Shown here piece after piece: positions 9,121-18,334 of a stretch of 64,000 nucleotides of DNA. The number at the start of each line of letters is the position of its first letter. Within the stretch, counting starts at the first letter, position 1. Origin of the DNA: Bacillus sp. Xin1 (GTDB lineage: Bacteria; Bacillota; Bacilli; Bacillales; Bacillaceae_G); contig NZ_JABUAE010000013.1 of the NCBI RefSeq assembly GCF_013314535.1, forward strand, positions 54,146 through 118,145, in the 5' to 3' direction. The position numbers and the translations under genes were made by a program. Below the pieces are notes generated by a model. That model made no database searches, was not told where the DNA came from, and saw only the letters and a list, made by a program, of their open reading frames with translations.

Positions 9121-10281
9121 TTAATGTACCTCTACATTTGTCACGTAATCTTCAAATTGCTTTGTTTGTTTAGTCATCTCATCACTTACGTTTTTAAGCT
9201 GACTGAATTGTCTTTGAAGCGTACCACTATCAGTATAGACACCTGTTTCAAGATTCGATTTCATTTGAAGCATATTTTCATTCAGTGCCTTCCAATCATT
9301 TACCAAGTATTCTAGAGTAGTAATTTGTCTATTAATTAGCTCCACAAAACTTTTCACCTGATCTTCAATAAAAATAATTTCCGTTGCTTGAATTTCAGAT
9401 TGTGATAACTTTTGAATAAGTGGTACTAATTCTTTTTGTTTCTGCTGAATTTTAATAGCAGCCTCTCTTGTTTGACTATCCGCAGCATTTACAATTTCAT
9501 CACTAAGAGATCCAATTGATACAAAATCTACCGTTTTTGTTTGGGCTGTTGTATTCGTAATTGTAAACACTTGCTTCCCAATATTAATAGAGCCTTTAAT
9601 AATTTCATTTGGTCTATTTAAAATCTTTGTAAGTTCTGCTTGAATCTCTTCTTGAATTCTTTTAATATCCGCTCTTATCTGTGCAATATCTCCATTTGAA
9701 CCCTTTAATGCTTGGATTGCTGTTTCAGCCTGTTGAGATAAACTCCCACTATCTTTTACTAATAAGGATTTGAAACGATTTAAATCCAATAAAGTTTGTT
9801 CCATGTTATCTTGAATCGTTTGTGCTTGACTTTGAAGTTTACCAAAACCGCTTACAAAAGCTGTTTTTGCTTGTTCATCTTCATTCACTTTTCCGGAGAA
9901 ATCATATAATTTACTATAATAACTATTAAATCTTGTACTATACCTCATAATCTCTTGATTTAAGTCCATTAACTTCGGATTATATTCATCAATCCATTCA
10001 CGGACATTCATTTTTGCGAACTTTTGATGATTTGTCAAACTACTCATAGCATCTACTTTAATATCTGGCTGTTGTAATATAACTAATCCGTAAGCTTGTA
10101 TTAAAGGAGTGTTTGATCCTAAAGCTCTTATCGAATTAGATAATGTATTTCTAACCGTTATGTTTTGAGCACTTGCTTGTTTAAATTCAGATTGATTACT
10201 TTCCGCAAAAGCACTTATTGGCGTTAGGCAACTTGTAGATACTGCTGTAATCAATAAGCCTGTGATTAAAGTTTTTTTCAC
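9121..10281 (-). CDS. nheA: non-haemolytic enterotoxin component NheA
   Basis: Completes the Nhe pore on cells primed by NheB and NheC. The 386-residue precursor starts at GTG 10281, seven bases after a perfect AGGAGG; upstream in-frame codons have no such site. The signal peptide (KKTLITGLLITAVSTSCLTP) is cleaved near SAFA/ESN. Diagnostic segments are LIQAYGLVILQQPDIKV and SSLTNHQKFAK near residues 60-90, and the C-terminus EDYVTNVEVH. First gene of nheABC, read from a promoter whose PlcR box is about 700 bases upstream. Confidence 0.97.
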   Translation of the reverse strand: MKKTLITGLLITAVSTSCLTPISAFAESNQSEFKQASAQNITVRNTLSNSIRALGSNTPLIQAYGLVILQQPDIKVDAMSSLTNHQKFAKMNVREWIDEYNPKLMDLNQEIMRYSTRFNSYYSKLYDFSGKVNEDEQAKTAFVSGFGKLQSQAQTIQDNMEQTLLDLNRFKSLLVKDSGSLSQQAETAIQALKGSNGDIAQIRADIKRIQEEIQAELTKILNRPNEIIKGSINIGKQVFTITNTTAQTKTVDFVSIGSLSDEIVNAADSQTREAAIKIQQKQKELVPLIQKLSQSEIQATEIIFIEDQVKSFVELINRQITTLEYLVNDWKALNENMLQMKSNLETGVYTDSGTLQRQFSQLKNVSDEMTKQTKQFEDYVTNVEVH

Positions 10282-10985
10282 TTTAACTCCTCCTAATGTA
10301 TTAGTATCCAATTATATTTCATATAAATTTTTTGTTTCTTTATGTATCCCTTATCAAGCAGGTAAATCCAGGAAACGCTCTCATAATATCTATTAAACCT
10401 TTTTCCAATATGTGTAAACCCTATTTCTAACTGTTCGTTTTTATATTTGCTTATTGGCGATTTCAATCCTTACTTGTTTGATTCATTTAACAACATTATC
10501 TTAATAAGAACACAAAATCATACTTTACTATATCCACCTCTTTCAATCCATTAGATTCACAATGTAGTATATTGAACTTTAAATAAATCATATGAGCTAT
10601 TCATCATACCTTTATTCACTGAATGAACTGTATATCATGAGAATACTTTCAATTCCCTATAAAACAGAGAGGAAAAATCCCATTTATACATTACATTTGC
10701 TACACAGAAATATTATTCATTTTTCACTATTCACCAATAAAAATATGAAACAAATAGCTGTGTTTAAATTCAAGTTTTATACTGTAGCATCATTTAAACA
10801 CAGCTATTTTTCATCGTAAAGGAGTATTTTTTCTTTCGCTACTCCATAGGCTTTTTGTCTTTATTTCAATATAAAATAACATTAACTTTATAAAATATTA
10901 ATAAGAGTACTTTTCATTGAAAAGCACCTTTATCTTTATAATTATTTCCACGAAAATAATTATATCGAGATAATTATCCCTAGTG
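10282..10985 (-). promoter_or_regulatory. long untranslated leader of nheABC
   Basis: About 700 bases separate the PlcR box from the nheA start codon and contain no convincing gene. The leader includes a perfect 17-bp hairpin (10752-10809) and a perfect 10-bp inverted repeat (10938-10963). A 75-codon open frame on the opposite strand (10592-10819) has no ribosome site and consists partly of the hairpin. Long leaders are known upstream of nhe; what this one senses, if anything, cannot be told from sequence. Confidence 0.65.
10752..10809. terminator. strong hairpin inside the nhe leader
   Basis: AAATAGCTGTGTTTAAA and TTTAAACACAGCTATTT form a perfect 17-bp stem around a 24-base loop. On the plus strand it is followed by TTTTT; on the minus strand (nhe direction) by TTGTTTCATATTTTT. 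It could therefore stop transcripts from either side, or serve as a conditional attenuator of nheABC. Confidence 0.6.
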
Positions 10986-11001
10986 TATGCAATTATGCAT
11001 A
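10986..11001 (-). promoter_or_regulatory. PlcR box
   Basis: TATGCAATTATGCATA fits the PlcR consensus TATGNANNNNTNCATA at every defined position and is flanked by further symmetry (AGTG...CACT). PlcR is the quorum-sensing activator of extracellular virulence factors in this group, and nheABC is an established target. The box lies between the 3' end of the membrane-protein gene at 11081 and nheA, oriented so that nhe is the only downstream gene. Confidence 0.88.
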
Positions 11002-11057
11002 CACTCTTTTCACAAAACAGATTTCCTTACTTTAAAACTTTTTCTCCCTTGAAGAAA

Positions 11058-11086
11058 ACCCCACTGATTAAAGTTTCACTTTATAA
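11058..11086 (-). repeat. short end fragment of the dispersed repeat
   Basis: On the minus strand TTATAAAGTGAAACTTTAAT plus CAGTGGGG is identical to the left end of the repeat at 48256. The TAA inside TTATAA is the stop codon of the membrane protein gene, exactly as at 48258. Confidence 0.6.
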
Positions 11087-12184
11087 CCGTTTGCAATATT
11101 TACACGTACCGCGCCTACGATAGTAGTAAGCAATCGTAGCGCCAAATAGAGCTATTCCCCAGATTGGCCATAATAACTCGGGACCTTCTAATGCCCATCC
11201 CCTATGATCTAAGCCCCCTTTATTAATAAAACCCCGGATGTACATCAAGCCAGCTGAAGTAACCATAATGGAAACCAGTGAAGCTGGAATAATCGCTAAT
11301 GAAAGAGGTACACGCTTACCAGCAATAAATGGAAACCAACGTGGAAATTTTTCTCCCCATTGCTGAATAAGTCCCAGCGTAAGAATTGCCCCTCCAAGTG
11401 CTACTGTAGCCAAGGATGCACCCATTAACCAAATTCCAGGTGAATCACGTTCAAAAGAATCAAGTAATTCTTTAGTAGTTCCCAGTGGAATACCTATCGC
11501 CCAACACCATCTTGTTATGGAATAACAGATAGGAATTATAATGGCAATGTAAGTGCACCATTTTCCCCAAGATGCTGCTGAGGATTGTGATGTCCATTTA
11601 GAAGGGTTACTATTTCTGCCACAATACAGACAAGCATTTCGTGTTTGGCGTTGGTAGGCTAAAGCAGTAGCAATCCATAAAAAGGCTCCTAGCATACTAA
11701 TATATTGATTCACAATCGTCCAGTACATCATCTGTTCAAAGAAATTCACTCCATGCGGAAAATCAAATGGCGCTCCAACCAGAAATACAATTCCATATGC
11801 TACAGTCACTAAAACACGGTAGTCAATAACTGCGAATAGTAGAATTACCACTAACATATACACAAACGCGAGTAATATAATTCGTAAAATTCCATTACCT
11901 AAACCACGAATCATCATGACAGCTACAATGACTCCCATTACTCCAAATCCAACCATCATAGGTGCACCGCTCTCAGGGCTCAAACCAGCTAGCATTGAGT
12001 ATTCAGATTGTGGATCCCCTATCCCAAGTGGAAAACCTTTTCCTCCCAACGCCCAATACTGACCTAATATCAAATACATCAATGACCAAGCACCCGCAGT
12101 ATACCCAATCCATTGGGGCCATAATGATAACCATCTAAAAATATGAATTCCGGTTTCGTTTTTTTTCTCAGTATTTAACATCAC
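11081..12184 (-). CDS. multi-pass membrane protein with cysteine pairs (paralogue 1)
   Basis: I do not recognise a named family. The 367-residue protein has about eight hydrophobic segments. Shared with its neighbour are YWALGGKGFPLG near residue 45, a central cytoplasmic-type loop with CLYCGRN near 190, KFPRW...AGKRVPLSLAIIPAS near 290, and a C-terminus ATIAYYYRRRGTCKYCKRL. The two C-x-x-C pairs suggest metal binding or redox chemistry. It follows its paralogue by 35 bases and lies downstream of a NarL-type two-component system. Start is GTG 12184 or ATG 12181. Confidence 0.75.
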   Translation of the reverse strand: MMLNTEKKNETGIHIFRWLSLWPQWIGYTAGAWSLMYLILGQYWALGGKGFPLGIGDPQSEYSMLAGLSPESGAPMMVGFGVMGVIVAVMMIRGLGNGILRIILLAFVYMLVVILLFAVIDYRVLVTVAYGIVFLVGAPFDFPHGVNFFEQMMYWTIVNQYISMLGAFLWIATALAYQRQTRNACLYCGRNSNPSKWTSQSSAASWGKWCTYIAIIIPICYSITRWCWAIGIPLGTTKELLDSFERDSPGIWLMGASLATVALGGAILTLGLIQQWGEKFPRWFPFIAGKRVPLSLAIIPASLVSIMVTSAGLMYIRGFINKGGLDHRGWALEGPELLWPIWGIALFGATIAYYYRRRGTCKYCKRL

Positions 12185-12219
12185 AAAAGAACAACTCCTT
12201 CTATTAGAAAGTTATAATA

Positions 12220-13326
12220 CTAAAACCTTCTACAATATTTACACTGTCCCCGCCTTCTTAGATAATAAGCAATGGTTGCTAGCCCTAATGCTATTCCCCA
12301 TGGAAGCCAAAATAGTGAAGGCCCTAATTCTCCCCAATTTCCAGTATTGATGGAACCGTTCAATATTTTTGAAATGATAATAGGACTTATTTTTAATCCT
12401 GCAAGAGTGATAAGAACAGATGCACATGTTGCTGGTATCACCGCGAACCAAATAGGAACACGTTTTCCAGCCAAATAAAGGCACCAACGAGGAAACTTTT
12501 CTCCCCATTTTTGGATAAGTCCCAATGTAAGAATAGCACCGCATATTGGTAATCCACCAAGTACTGCCTCTATCAAACGTTCCGTAAATGATTGATTGCT
12601 AATTAATGTTGCTGCTGCATCGCTCACTCCCAATGGAATCCCTGCAGCCCACGCTAAGCGGACAATACCATAAGGAAGTGCCATAACGATAGCAATGTAG
12701 GTTGCATATTTCCCAAAACTGTTTCCGGCAATTGATGTGTCTTGAGTCTCCTTTTGGCGCCCGCAATTCTCACATGCTTCCCGGCTCCGCCGCTGATAAG
12801 CCAAGGCTGTCGCTCCCCATAAAAATCCTCCTACCATACATAAAAGTTGATTTATTACAGGCCAATCGATGAGTTGAAAATGTAGCATGAATGAATAAGC
12901 GAAATTCTGTAATACCCGGACATCAGGAATTACCATAACTAGAGTGATACACATTATCCATGCGAAAATGAGCAGGACTGCCCGCGGAATCATCTTTCCC
13001 CACATTCGGATTGTAGCCAATGCAGTGATCGATCCAATTCCTCCGATGCAAGCGATTGTCACTCCTCCTACATCTGATTGTATGTTTGCTAAAAATGATC
13101 CCATCATAAACCCTCTTGAATCATTTTCACCAAAAGGGAATCCTGCGCCTCCTAAAGCCCAATAAAGCCCCAGAAATCCATAGAAGAAGGACCAAACTGC
13201 AGTTATATAGGCAATCCACCGATGCCAATTTGATAGCAAAATTTTCCGCTTTCCCCTCCCATCTTTCAATGTATTTTGTGAATAGTGATCAATCGACCGT
13301 CGTATATGATTTAATTTAAAAACCAT
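12220..13326 (-). CDS. multi-pass membrane protein with cysteine pairs (paralogue 2)
   Basis: A 368-residue paralogue of the next gene with the same order of motifs: YWALGGAGFPFG, CENCGRQ in the middle loop, KFPRWCLYLAGKRVP, and a C-terminal tail RRRGQCKYCRRF. ATG 13326 sits 9 bases after AGGGAG and is preferred to an upstream TTG. About 64 bases upstream is a perfect 46-bp palindrome, a probable binding site for the response regulator encoded just beyond it. Function unknown; tandem duplication and control by an envelope-type two-component system suggest a membrane stress or transport role. Confidence 0.75.
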   Translation of the reverse strand: MVFKLNHIRRSIDHYSQNTLKDGRGKRKILLSNWHRWIAYITAVWSFFYGFLGLYWALGGAGFPFGENDSRGFMMGSFLANIQSDVGGVTIACIGGIGSITALATIRMWGKMIPRAVLLIFAWIMCITLVMVIPDVRVLQNFAYSFMLHFQLIDWPVINQLLCMVGGFLWGATALAYQRRSREACENCGRQKETQDTSIAGNSFGKYATYIAIVMALPYGIVRLAWAAGIPLGVSDAAATLISNQSFTERLIEAVLGGLPICGAILTLGLIQKWGEKFPRWCLYLAGKRVPIWFAVIPATCASVLITLAGLKISPIIISKILNGSINTGNWGELGPSLFWLPWGIALGLATIAYYLRRRGQCKYCRRF

Positions 13327-13389
13327 ATTCTTCAACTCCCTACTGTATATTGATGAGTAAGTTCATATTATGATAAAAGGGGCAATTTG

Positions 13390-13435
13390 AAACGGACCTC
13401 TAGAACTGTTTATAAACAGTTCTAGAGGTCCGTTT
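13390..13435. promoter_or_regulatory. perfect 46-bp palindrome
   Basis: The 23-base arm AAACGGACCTCTAGAACTGT plus TTA is followed without spacer by its exact complement. It lies between the terminator of the NarL-type response regulator gene and the promoter region of the membrane-protein pair. NarL-family regulators bind as dimers to inverted repeats, so this is a plausible target. Neither side has a T-run, so it is not a standard terminator. Confidence 0.6.
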
Positions 13436-13490
13436 AGAAAAGAATTTTCATAGTCAAAGTTGTAGATTAACAAACTGGAAATATCGCAAA

Positions 13491-13526
13491 ATAAAAATAC
13501 CAATTCCGCGTAATGGAATTGGTATA
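13491..13526 (-). terminator. terminator of the histidine kinase/response regulator pair
   Basis: ATACCAATTCC and GGAATTGGTAT pair over 11 bases across a 6-base loop, followed by TTTTTATTTT on the minus strand. Confidence 0.85.
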
Positions 13527-13545
13527 AGAAATTTTCTAATCTATA

Positions 13546-14220
13546 TTAATAATTTTTTTCCTGATTCGGACGCATAAACCCTTGTTCCCAGGCAAAAACC
13601 GCAGCTTTCGTACGATCAAGCATATGAAGCTTACTTAGAATGTTACTAACATGGCCTTTAACTGTCTTTTCACTAATGAAAAGCCCTTCAGCAATTTCAG
13701 CATTCGTAAGCCCCTTAGCAATCAATCGTAATACTTCCAATTCTCGTTCACTTAGCTCGGAAAATGGATTTGGAGATGTCTGTTTCGTAGCACGAATCTC
13801 ATTAACAACCCGTGCAGCCACCCGTGGATGCATAATGGATTCGCCTTGTACACCTCTCCTTACCGTTTCAACCAATTGATTAGGCTCTATGTCTTTAAGT
13901 ACATATGATATTGCTCCTGCACGTAATGCTGGAAAAATGTACTCATCCTCATGATATGAAGTCAACACAATCACTTGAGAACGAGGACTAACTTGCTTAA
14001 CTCTTCGAATCGCCTCTACACCATTGATACCTGGCATCACTAAATCCATTAGTACGATATCTGGCACAAGTTCAGCAGCTAGAGCCGTAGCCTTTTCAGC
14101 ATCTTTTGCTTCTCCAACTACATGAAAGTCAGATTGAATTGTGAACAGAGTATTCAATCCTTGTCTTACAATTGCATGATCATCAACAATTAAAATCGAA
14201 ATCGGATCTTCTTTCCCCAT
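13546..14220 (-). CDS. NarL/LuxR-family response regulator
   Basis: A 224-residue regulator: receiver domain (about 8-125) with acidic pocket DDH and phosphoacceptor Asp in DIVLMDLVMPG, and a C-terminal LuxR-type helix-turn-helix (LSERELEVLRLIAKGLTNAE and the following ISEKTVKGHVSNIL, about 155-205). Its start overlaps the 3' end of the kinase gene by 38 bases, so the two are translated together. The likely target is the palindrome at 13390-13435 and the membrane-protein pair behind it; this is inference from position. Confidence 0.92.
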   Translation of the reverse strand: MGKEDPISILIVDDHAIVRQGLNTLFTIQSDFHVVGEAKDAEKATALAAELVPDIVLMDLVMPGINGVEAIRRVKQVSPRSQVIVLTSYHEDEYIFPALRAGAISYVLKDIEPNQLVETVRRGVQGESIMHPRVAARVVNEIRATKQTSPNPFSELSERELEVLRLIAKGLTNAEIAEGLFISEKTVKGHVSNILSKLHMLDRTKAAVFAWEQGFMRPNQEKNY

Positions 14221-15706
14221 TTTCTACCACCTCTTCTGAATTGCAATTAGCATTCGGATTGTTATCTTCTCGAATATCTGCTTGTTTACATTGAACGGTA
14301 ATTTTCACACCTTTCCCTATCTCACTTTGGATATCAATATGCCCCTTTAACATATGAATCCGTTCACGCATAGAAGACAAACCTACTCCTTGTCGATCTA
14401 TTCTTTGAATATCAAACCCGCAACCATTATCATAAATAGAAAGAGTTACAACTTCTTCACAATCTAAATGAATCATTACTATATTTGCCTGACTGTGACG
14501 TGCAACATTATTCAGTGCCTCCTGTGTGATGCGAAAAAATGTTTCTTCAATAATAGGGGATACTTGTTGCTGTCCACTTGTCTCCAAATTGACCATGATA
14601 CCCGTTTGTTCTTGCCACATCTCCATATAATCCTTTAATGCATGTGCAAGATTCTTCCCCTCAAGTGCAATAGGACGTAATTCCTGAATCAATGCACTCA
14701 ACTCACGCTGCGTTTGATGTAACACATTTTCTGCTTTTAACAAATGGTCTTTAGCGCTGTCATCATCTTTTCCGATAAGGGATTTACTAGTATTCAGCCA
14801 GATTGATGTAGCAAACAGTTGCTGCTTAACACTATCATGTAGCTCACGAGCTAATCTATTGCGTTCCTCGAGGGTCGCTAAGTCTTGCCGCACTTTAAGT
14901 AAGGTACGTAGTTGTTTCGCCATCTGATTCAGCTTGCGTGCCAGCTGCCCCAATTCATCCTTTGAAGGATCTTGCACAAATGTTGTGAAATCTCCTTGAC
15001 TCCATTGATCTGTAGCGTTTAATATCTTTTGAATACGACGAACGAGACTTCGAGACGTGATAATTCCAAAAGTAATACCAACAATTACTGCACCAATAAA
15101 GAAAGCTAAAATACTAAATCCAAAAAACTGAAAAGTAGCCTTCCAAAAATCGACCAAAGAAAAATGTATGTTTTCTGCTTTAACTACTAATACCCCAAGA
15201 ACATCTTTCTCATTAGATAACGGAGCAACAATATAGAAAACTCCACCTTTATGATAGCTATATGTTTTTAATTTACGTGCTTCGGATGGTTTCAGTGACA
15301 GAGCTGTATATATATTTTGATAAACTTTCGCAGGGAATTCTGCTTTAAAATCAGTAAACTGAGGCACATTCTCTCCAGCGCTTGCAAGTAAATTCCCATT
15401 TGGATCAGTCACCACAGAAAATCCATCGAATTCAGTCCCTACTTCTATGGGCCAATCTTCTAACGCTTTCTTCAGCTGATTTTGATTAATCAATGGTCCG
15501 TTAAAGTTAGAAGATATATTTTGGGCTTGTATGCTTATCTGTTGTTCAAACATTTGGTCCGCATTATATTTCACTAGACTAAGCGAAATAAGAAAGCCCA
15601 TCACTTCGAGTGTCAATAGAACGCCAATGGTTGTTAACACATAAAATAAAGTCAGTTTCCACTGCAAACGATGGAAATGTCGGACAAAACGAGATAGAAA
15701 TTTCAT
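14183..15706 (-). CDS. NarL-type sensor histidine kinase
   Basis: A 507-residue membrane sensor: one transmembrane helix near the N-terminus (residues 18-45), an extracytoplasmic domain of about 140 residues, a second helix near 195-220, a HAMP segment, then a HisKA_3 dimerisation domain with the phosphorylated histidine in ERNRLARELHDSVKQQL (about 290), and an ATPase domain (EALNNVARHSQAN; DNGCGFD; GVGLSSMRERI). The 30 C-terminal residues beyond the ATPase domain are polar and unusual, and their codons overlap the regulator gene. The stimulus is unknown. Confidence 0.92.
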   Translation of the reverse strand: MKFLSRFVRHFHRLQWKLTLFYVLTTIGVLLTLEVMGFLISLSLVKYNADQMFEQQISIQAQNISSNFNGPLINQNQLKKALEDWPIEVGTEFDGFSVVTDPNGNLLASAGENVPQFTDFKAEFPAKVYQNIYTALSLKPSEARKLKTYSYHKGGVFYIVAPLSNEKDVLGVLVVKAENIHFSLVDFWKATFQFFGFSILAFFIGAVIVGITFGIITSRSLVRRIQKILNATDQWSQGDFTTFVQDPSKDELGQLARKLNQMAKQLRTLLKVRQDLATLEERNRLARELHDSVKQQLFATSIWLNTSKSLIGKDDDSAKDHLLKAENVLHQTQRELSALIQELRPIALEGKNLAHALKDYMEMWQEQTGIMVNLETSGQQQVSPIIEETFFRITQEALNNVARHSQANIVMIHLDCEEVVTLSIYDNGCGFDIQRIDRQGVGLSSMRERIHMLKGHIDIQSEIGKGVKITVQCKQADIREDNNPNANCNSEEVVENGERRSDFDFNC

Positions 15707-16352
15707 GTTCTTTCCTTCCTAATCGAAAATGTAGTGACCATTGTATTGTTCAACATTTACTAAAACCTACTCCCCACTATATGATATGTTTTGTAATTTA
15801 ATATTCCTCCCCTCAAGAGACTTCTTTATATAATTCATTTTAAATTTAATTTTTCTTGATAAATCAAAGATTTCCTGGCATACTCTTAAAATTATTTGTG
15901 CCCAAGTATATCCTCTCCTCGCTTTTCTATAAACCATATTCTTTTCCGTCTTATCATTACTTCTTAAAAATGTAGATTGGTATGGAGAAGCATATATAAA
16001 CTACATCCTTTTACCTAATGAAGAATGTAGATGTAGAAAATGCAATTTTGGAATAATCTCCTTAAAGAAAAATCCAAAACTATATATCTTTATTGTATTA
16101 ATAGTATTAAAGATATTCATAAAATGTAGATAATCATTTTAAAAACCAGGGTCGTTCAAAGAATTGGTGAAAGTAAACAGATAGGAATTTTAACAAGGTT
16201 AGAAAGAATAACTTTTGAAGTGGTAAAAAGTTTCGAAATACCAAATTTAGCATAAGGATTGGATATACAAAGATAAGATATAAAACTTATTTGTAAAAAA
16301 AGGTAGCTCTACATAAGTAAAGCTACCTTAGAAATTGCTTGTTCTATAATCT
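15707..16352. other. 645-base intergenic region with a possible gene remnant
   Basis: No intact gene is visible. On the plus strand an open stretch of 41 codons (16130-16252) ends in TAA and reads as protein-like (VVQRIGESKQIGILTRLER, then FEVVKSFEIPNLA). It has no start codon or ribosome site and is preceded by a stop, so it may be the tail of a decayed gene. The rest is AT-rich with several copies of AATGTAGAT. Confidence 0.45.
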
Positions 16353-18179
16353 TTATTTTTTCAAATGGTACGGTACAGTCGTAATCACAACATTTCTTCG
16401 ATAAAGTAAATACGCACGAATTAGTAAACTGGATTGATTATGAAGAATGTTATGCCAACCTTTCTTTGGTATAAACTGAGGTATGACTACCGTAACTCGA
16501 TAATTTGACTCACTTGCTTTATATTGCACAGTATCGATAAACTTTGTTAGCGGTTGAATAATGCTTCTATAGTGAGAATGCAATGTAACAAGCCTTACTT
16601 CAGGCTGCCATTTCTTCCACTTCTCTTCAAATTTCTTTTCATCTTCTCTTTCAAATGCAACATATACAGCGATAATTTGATCTGGTGAAAGAGACTTTGC
16701 GTAATTCAATGAATTTTCTACTACATGAGTCATACCGGCTACAGGAACGATAATTACATTCCCTTCAATCGGAACAATTGATTCACAAGTTTTAAGACTT
16801 AATTGATCGCCAACTGCATCATAATGTTTCTTAATTCGATGAAACACAAAAATAATAACTGGTAAGAAAACAAGTACTGTCCAAACTTGTGAGAACTTCG
16901 TTAAAAAGAACATACTCATAACAATAAAACTAATAACTGCACCTGTTAAATTAATCGTTAATTTCAAAATCCACCCTTGTGGCTTTTCACGTATCCATTT
17001 TACTACCATTCCAGTTTGAGATAACGTAAACGGAATGAATACACCTACTGCATATAACGGGATAAGATGTTCTGTCTGACCTTGAAACGCAATAATTAAA
17101 ATAATAGAAGCGATACCAAGTATGATAATACCGTTCGAGTAACCTAATCGATCCCCTCTAATCGTAAACATCCTTGGAATAAACTTATCTTTCGCAAGAT
17201 TAACTGCTAATAAAGGAAATGCTGAGTAGCCAGTGTTAGCAGCAAGAATTAATATTAAAGCTGTTGTACCTTGTATAAAAAAGTACATAAAATTCCGTCC
17301 AAATGTTTGCTCAGCAATTTGTGAAACTACGGTTACTTCTTTGCTAGGAGTAATTCCGTAATAATAAGCTAAATAAACAATCCCTGAAAATAAAATAGCC
17401 AGTAAAGCCCCCATCGCAAGCAATGTTTTTGCTGCATTGTTAGGAGCTGGATCTTTAAAGTTTGGAATTGCATTAGAAATTGCTTCAACACCTGTTAAAG
17501 CAGAGCTACCTGATGCAAATGCTCTTAACAGTAAAAACAAACTAATACCAGCAACTGGTGTTCCAATTGGCGTATGCAAATTTGGTGAAACGTGACCAGT
17601 TACAATATTGTATATTCCTACTCCAATTAATATAAATAATGCTAAAACAAATAAATAAACTGGATATGCTAAAACAGAAGCTGACTCTGTTACTCCTCTT
17701 AAATTCAATATTGTAATAAGTAATACAAATATAATCGCGATAATTACATTATGCTCATGTAAACTAGGAAAGGCTGATGTAATCGCATCTGTACCTGCCG
17801 ATACACTTACTGCTACTGTTAAAATGTAGTCTACTAATAAAGATCCCCCAGCAATTAATCCTGGATTAACTCCTAAGTTTTCTTTAGATACTACATATGC
17901 TCCTCCTCCATGAGGATAGGCAAAAATGATTTGTCGATAAGATAATATAAGAGCTGTTAATAACACTAATACTCCAATCGCAATTGGAATAGAGTACCAA
18001 AACGCTATTGCGCCAAGGCTCGCTAAAGCGATTAAAATTTGCTCTGGACCATATGCAACCGATGATAATGCGTCAGAGGATAAAATTGCTAACGCTTTCG
18101 TTTTATTAAGTTTTTGCTCTCCTAATTCGGTTGATTTTAACGGTCGTCCAATTAAAAACTTTTTTATAGATGAAACCAC
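16353..18179 (-). CDS. kimA: potassium transporter KimA (YdaO family)
   Basis: High-affinity potassium importer of the APC superfamily. The 608-residue protein has twelve hydrophobic segments (LSSDALSSVAYGPEQILIAL near 35; YPHGGGAYVVSKENLG near 90) and a cytoplasmic C-terminal domain of about 150 residues (from CESIVPIEGNVIIVPVAGM) resembling universal-stress folds that bind c-di-AMP. The start is GTG (VSSIKKFLIGRPLKS). A ydaO-type c-di-AMP riboswitch and terminator precede the gene, so it is expressed when potassium and c-di-AMP are low. This agrees with B. subtilis KimA in both protein and control. Confidence 0.94.
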   Translation of the reverse strand: MVSSIKKFLIGRPLKSTELGEQKLNKTKALAILSSDALSSVAYGPEQILIALASLGAIAFWYSIPIAIGVLVLLTALILSYRQIIFAYPHGGGAYVVSKENLGVNPGLIAGGSLLVDYILTVAVSVSAGTDAITSAFPSLHEHNVIIAIIFVLLITILNLRGVTESASVLAYPVYLFVLALFILIGVGIYNIVTGHVSPNLHTPIGTPVAGISLFLLLRAFASGSSALTGVEAISNAIPNFKDPAPNNAAKTLLAMGALLAILFSGIVYLAYYYGITPSKEVTVVSQIAEQTFGRNFMYFFIQGTTALILILAANTGYSAFPLLAVNLAKDKFIPRMFTIRGDRLGYSNGIIILGIASIILIIAFQGQTEHLIPLYAVGVFIPFTLSQTGMVVKWIREKPQGWILKLTINLTGAVISFIVMSMFFLTKFSQVWTVLVFLPVIIFVFHRIKKHYDAVGDQLSLKTCESIVPIEGNVIIVPVAGMTHVVENSLNYAKSLSPDQIIAVYVAFEREDEKKFEEKWKKWQPEVRLVTLHSHYRSIIQPLTKFIDTVQYKASESNYRVTVVIPQFIPKKGWHNILHNQSSLLIRAYLLYRRNVVITTVPYHLKK

Positions 18180-18253
18180 TGCTGTCCACTCTCCAATAAT
18201 TTTGTACGAACAATTCTCTGCTAGCTAAAGCTCATAAACTATCTTTTCAGAAC

Positions 18254-18299
18254 ATAAAAAAATGTCTACAAGCCATAACAAATAGACTTGTAGACATTA
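18254..18299 (-). terminator. riboswitch-controlled terminator before kimA
   Basis: AATGTCTACAAG and CTTGTAGACATT form a perfect 12-bp stem followed by TTTTTTTA on the minus strand. It lies directly after the ydaO aptamer and 75 bases before kimA, as expected for an OFF switch. Confidence 0.9.
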
Positions 18300-18334
18300 A
18301 ATTTTTTGTCGCACAAGCTCCACCTTCCTTCTCA

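Noticed and set aside
10592-10819. 75-codon plus-strand open frame in the nhe leader
   Set aside because: No ribosome site, unusual composition, and its end is one arm of the perfect hairpin; it lies opposite the leader.
10986-11001. The palindrome as terminator of the gene at 11081
   Set aside because: No T-run on the minus strand, and it fits the PlcR consensus at every defined base.
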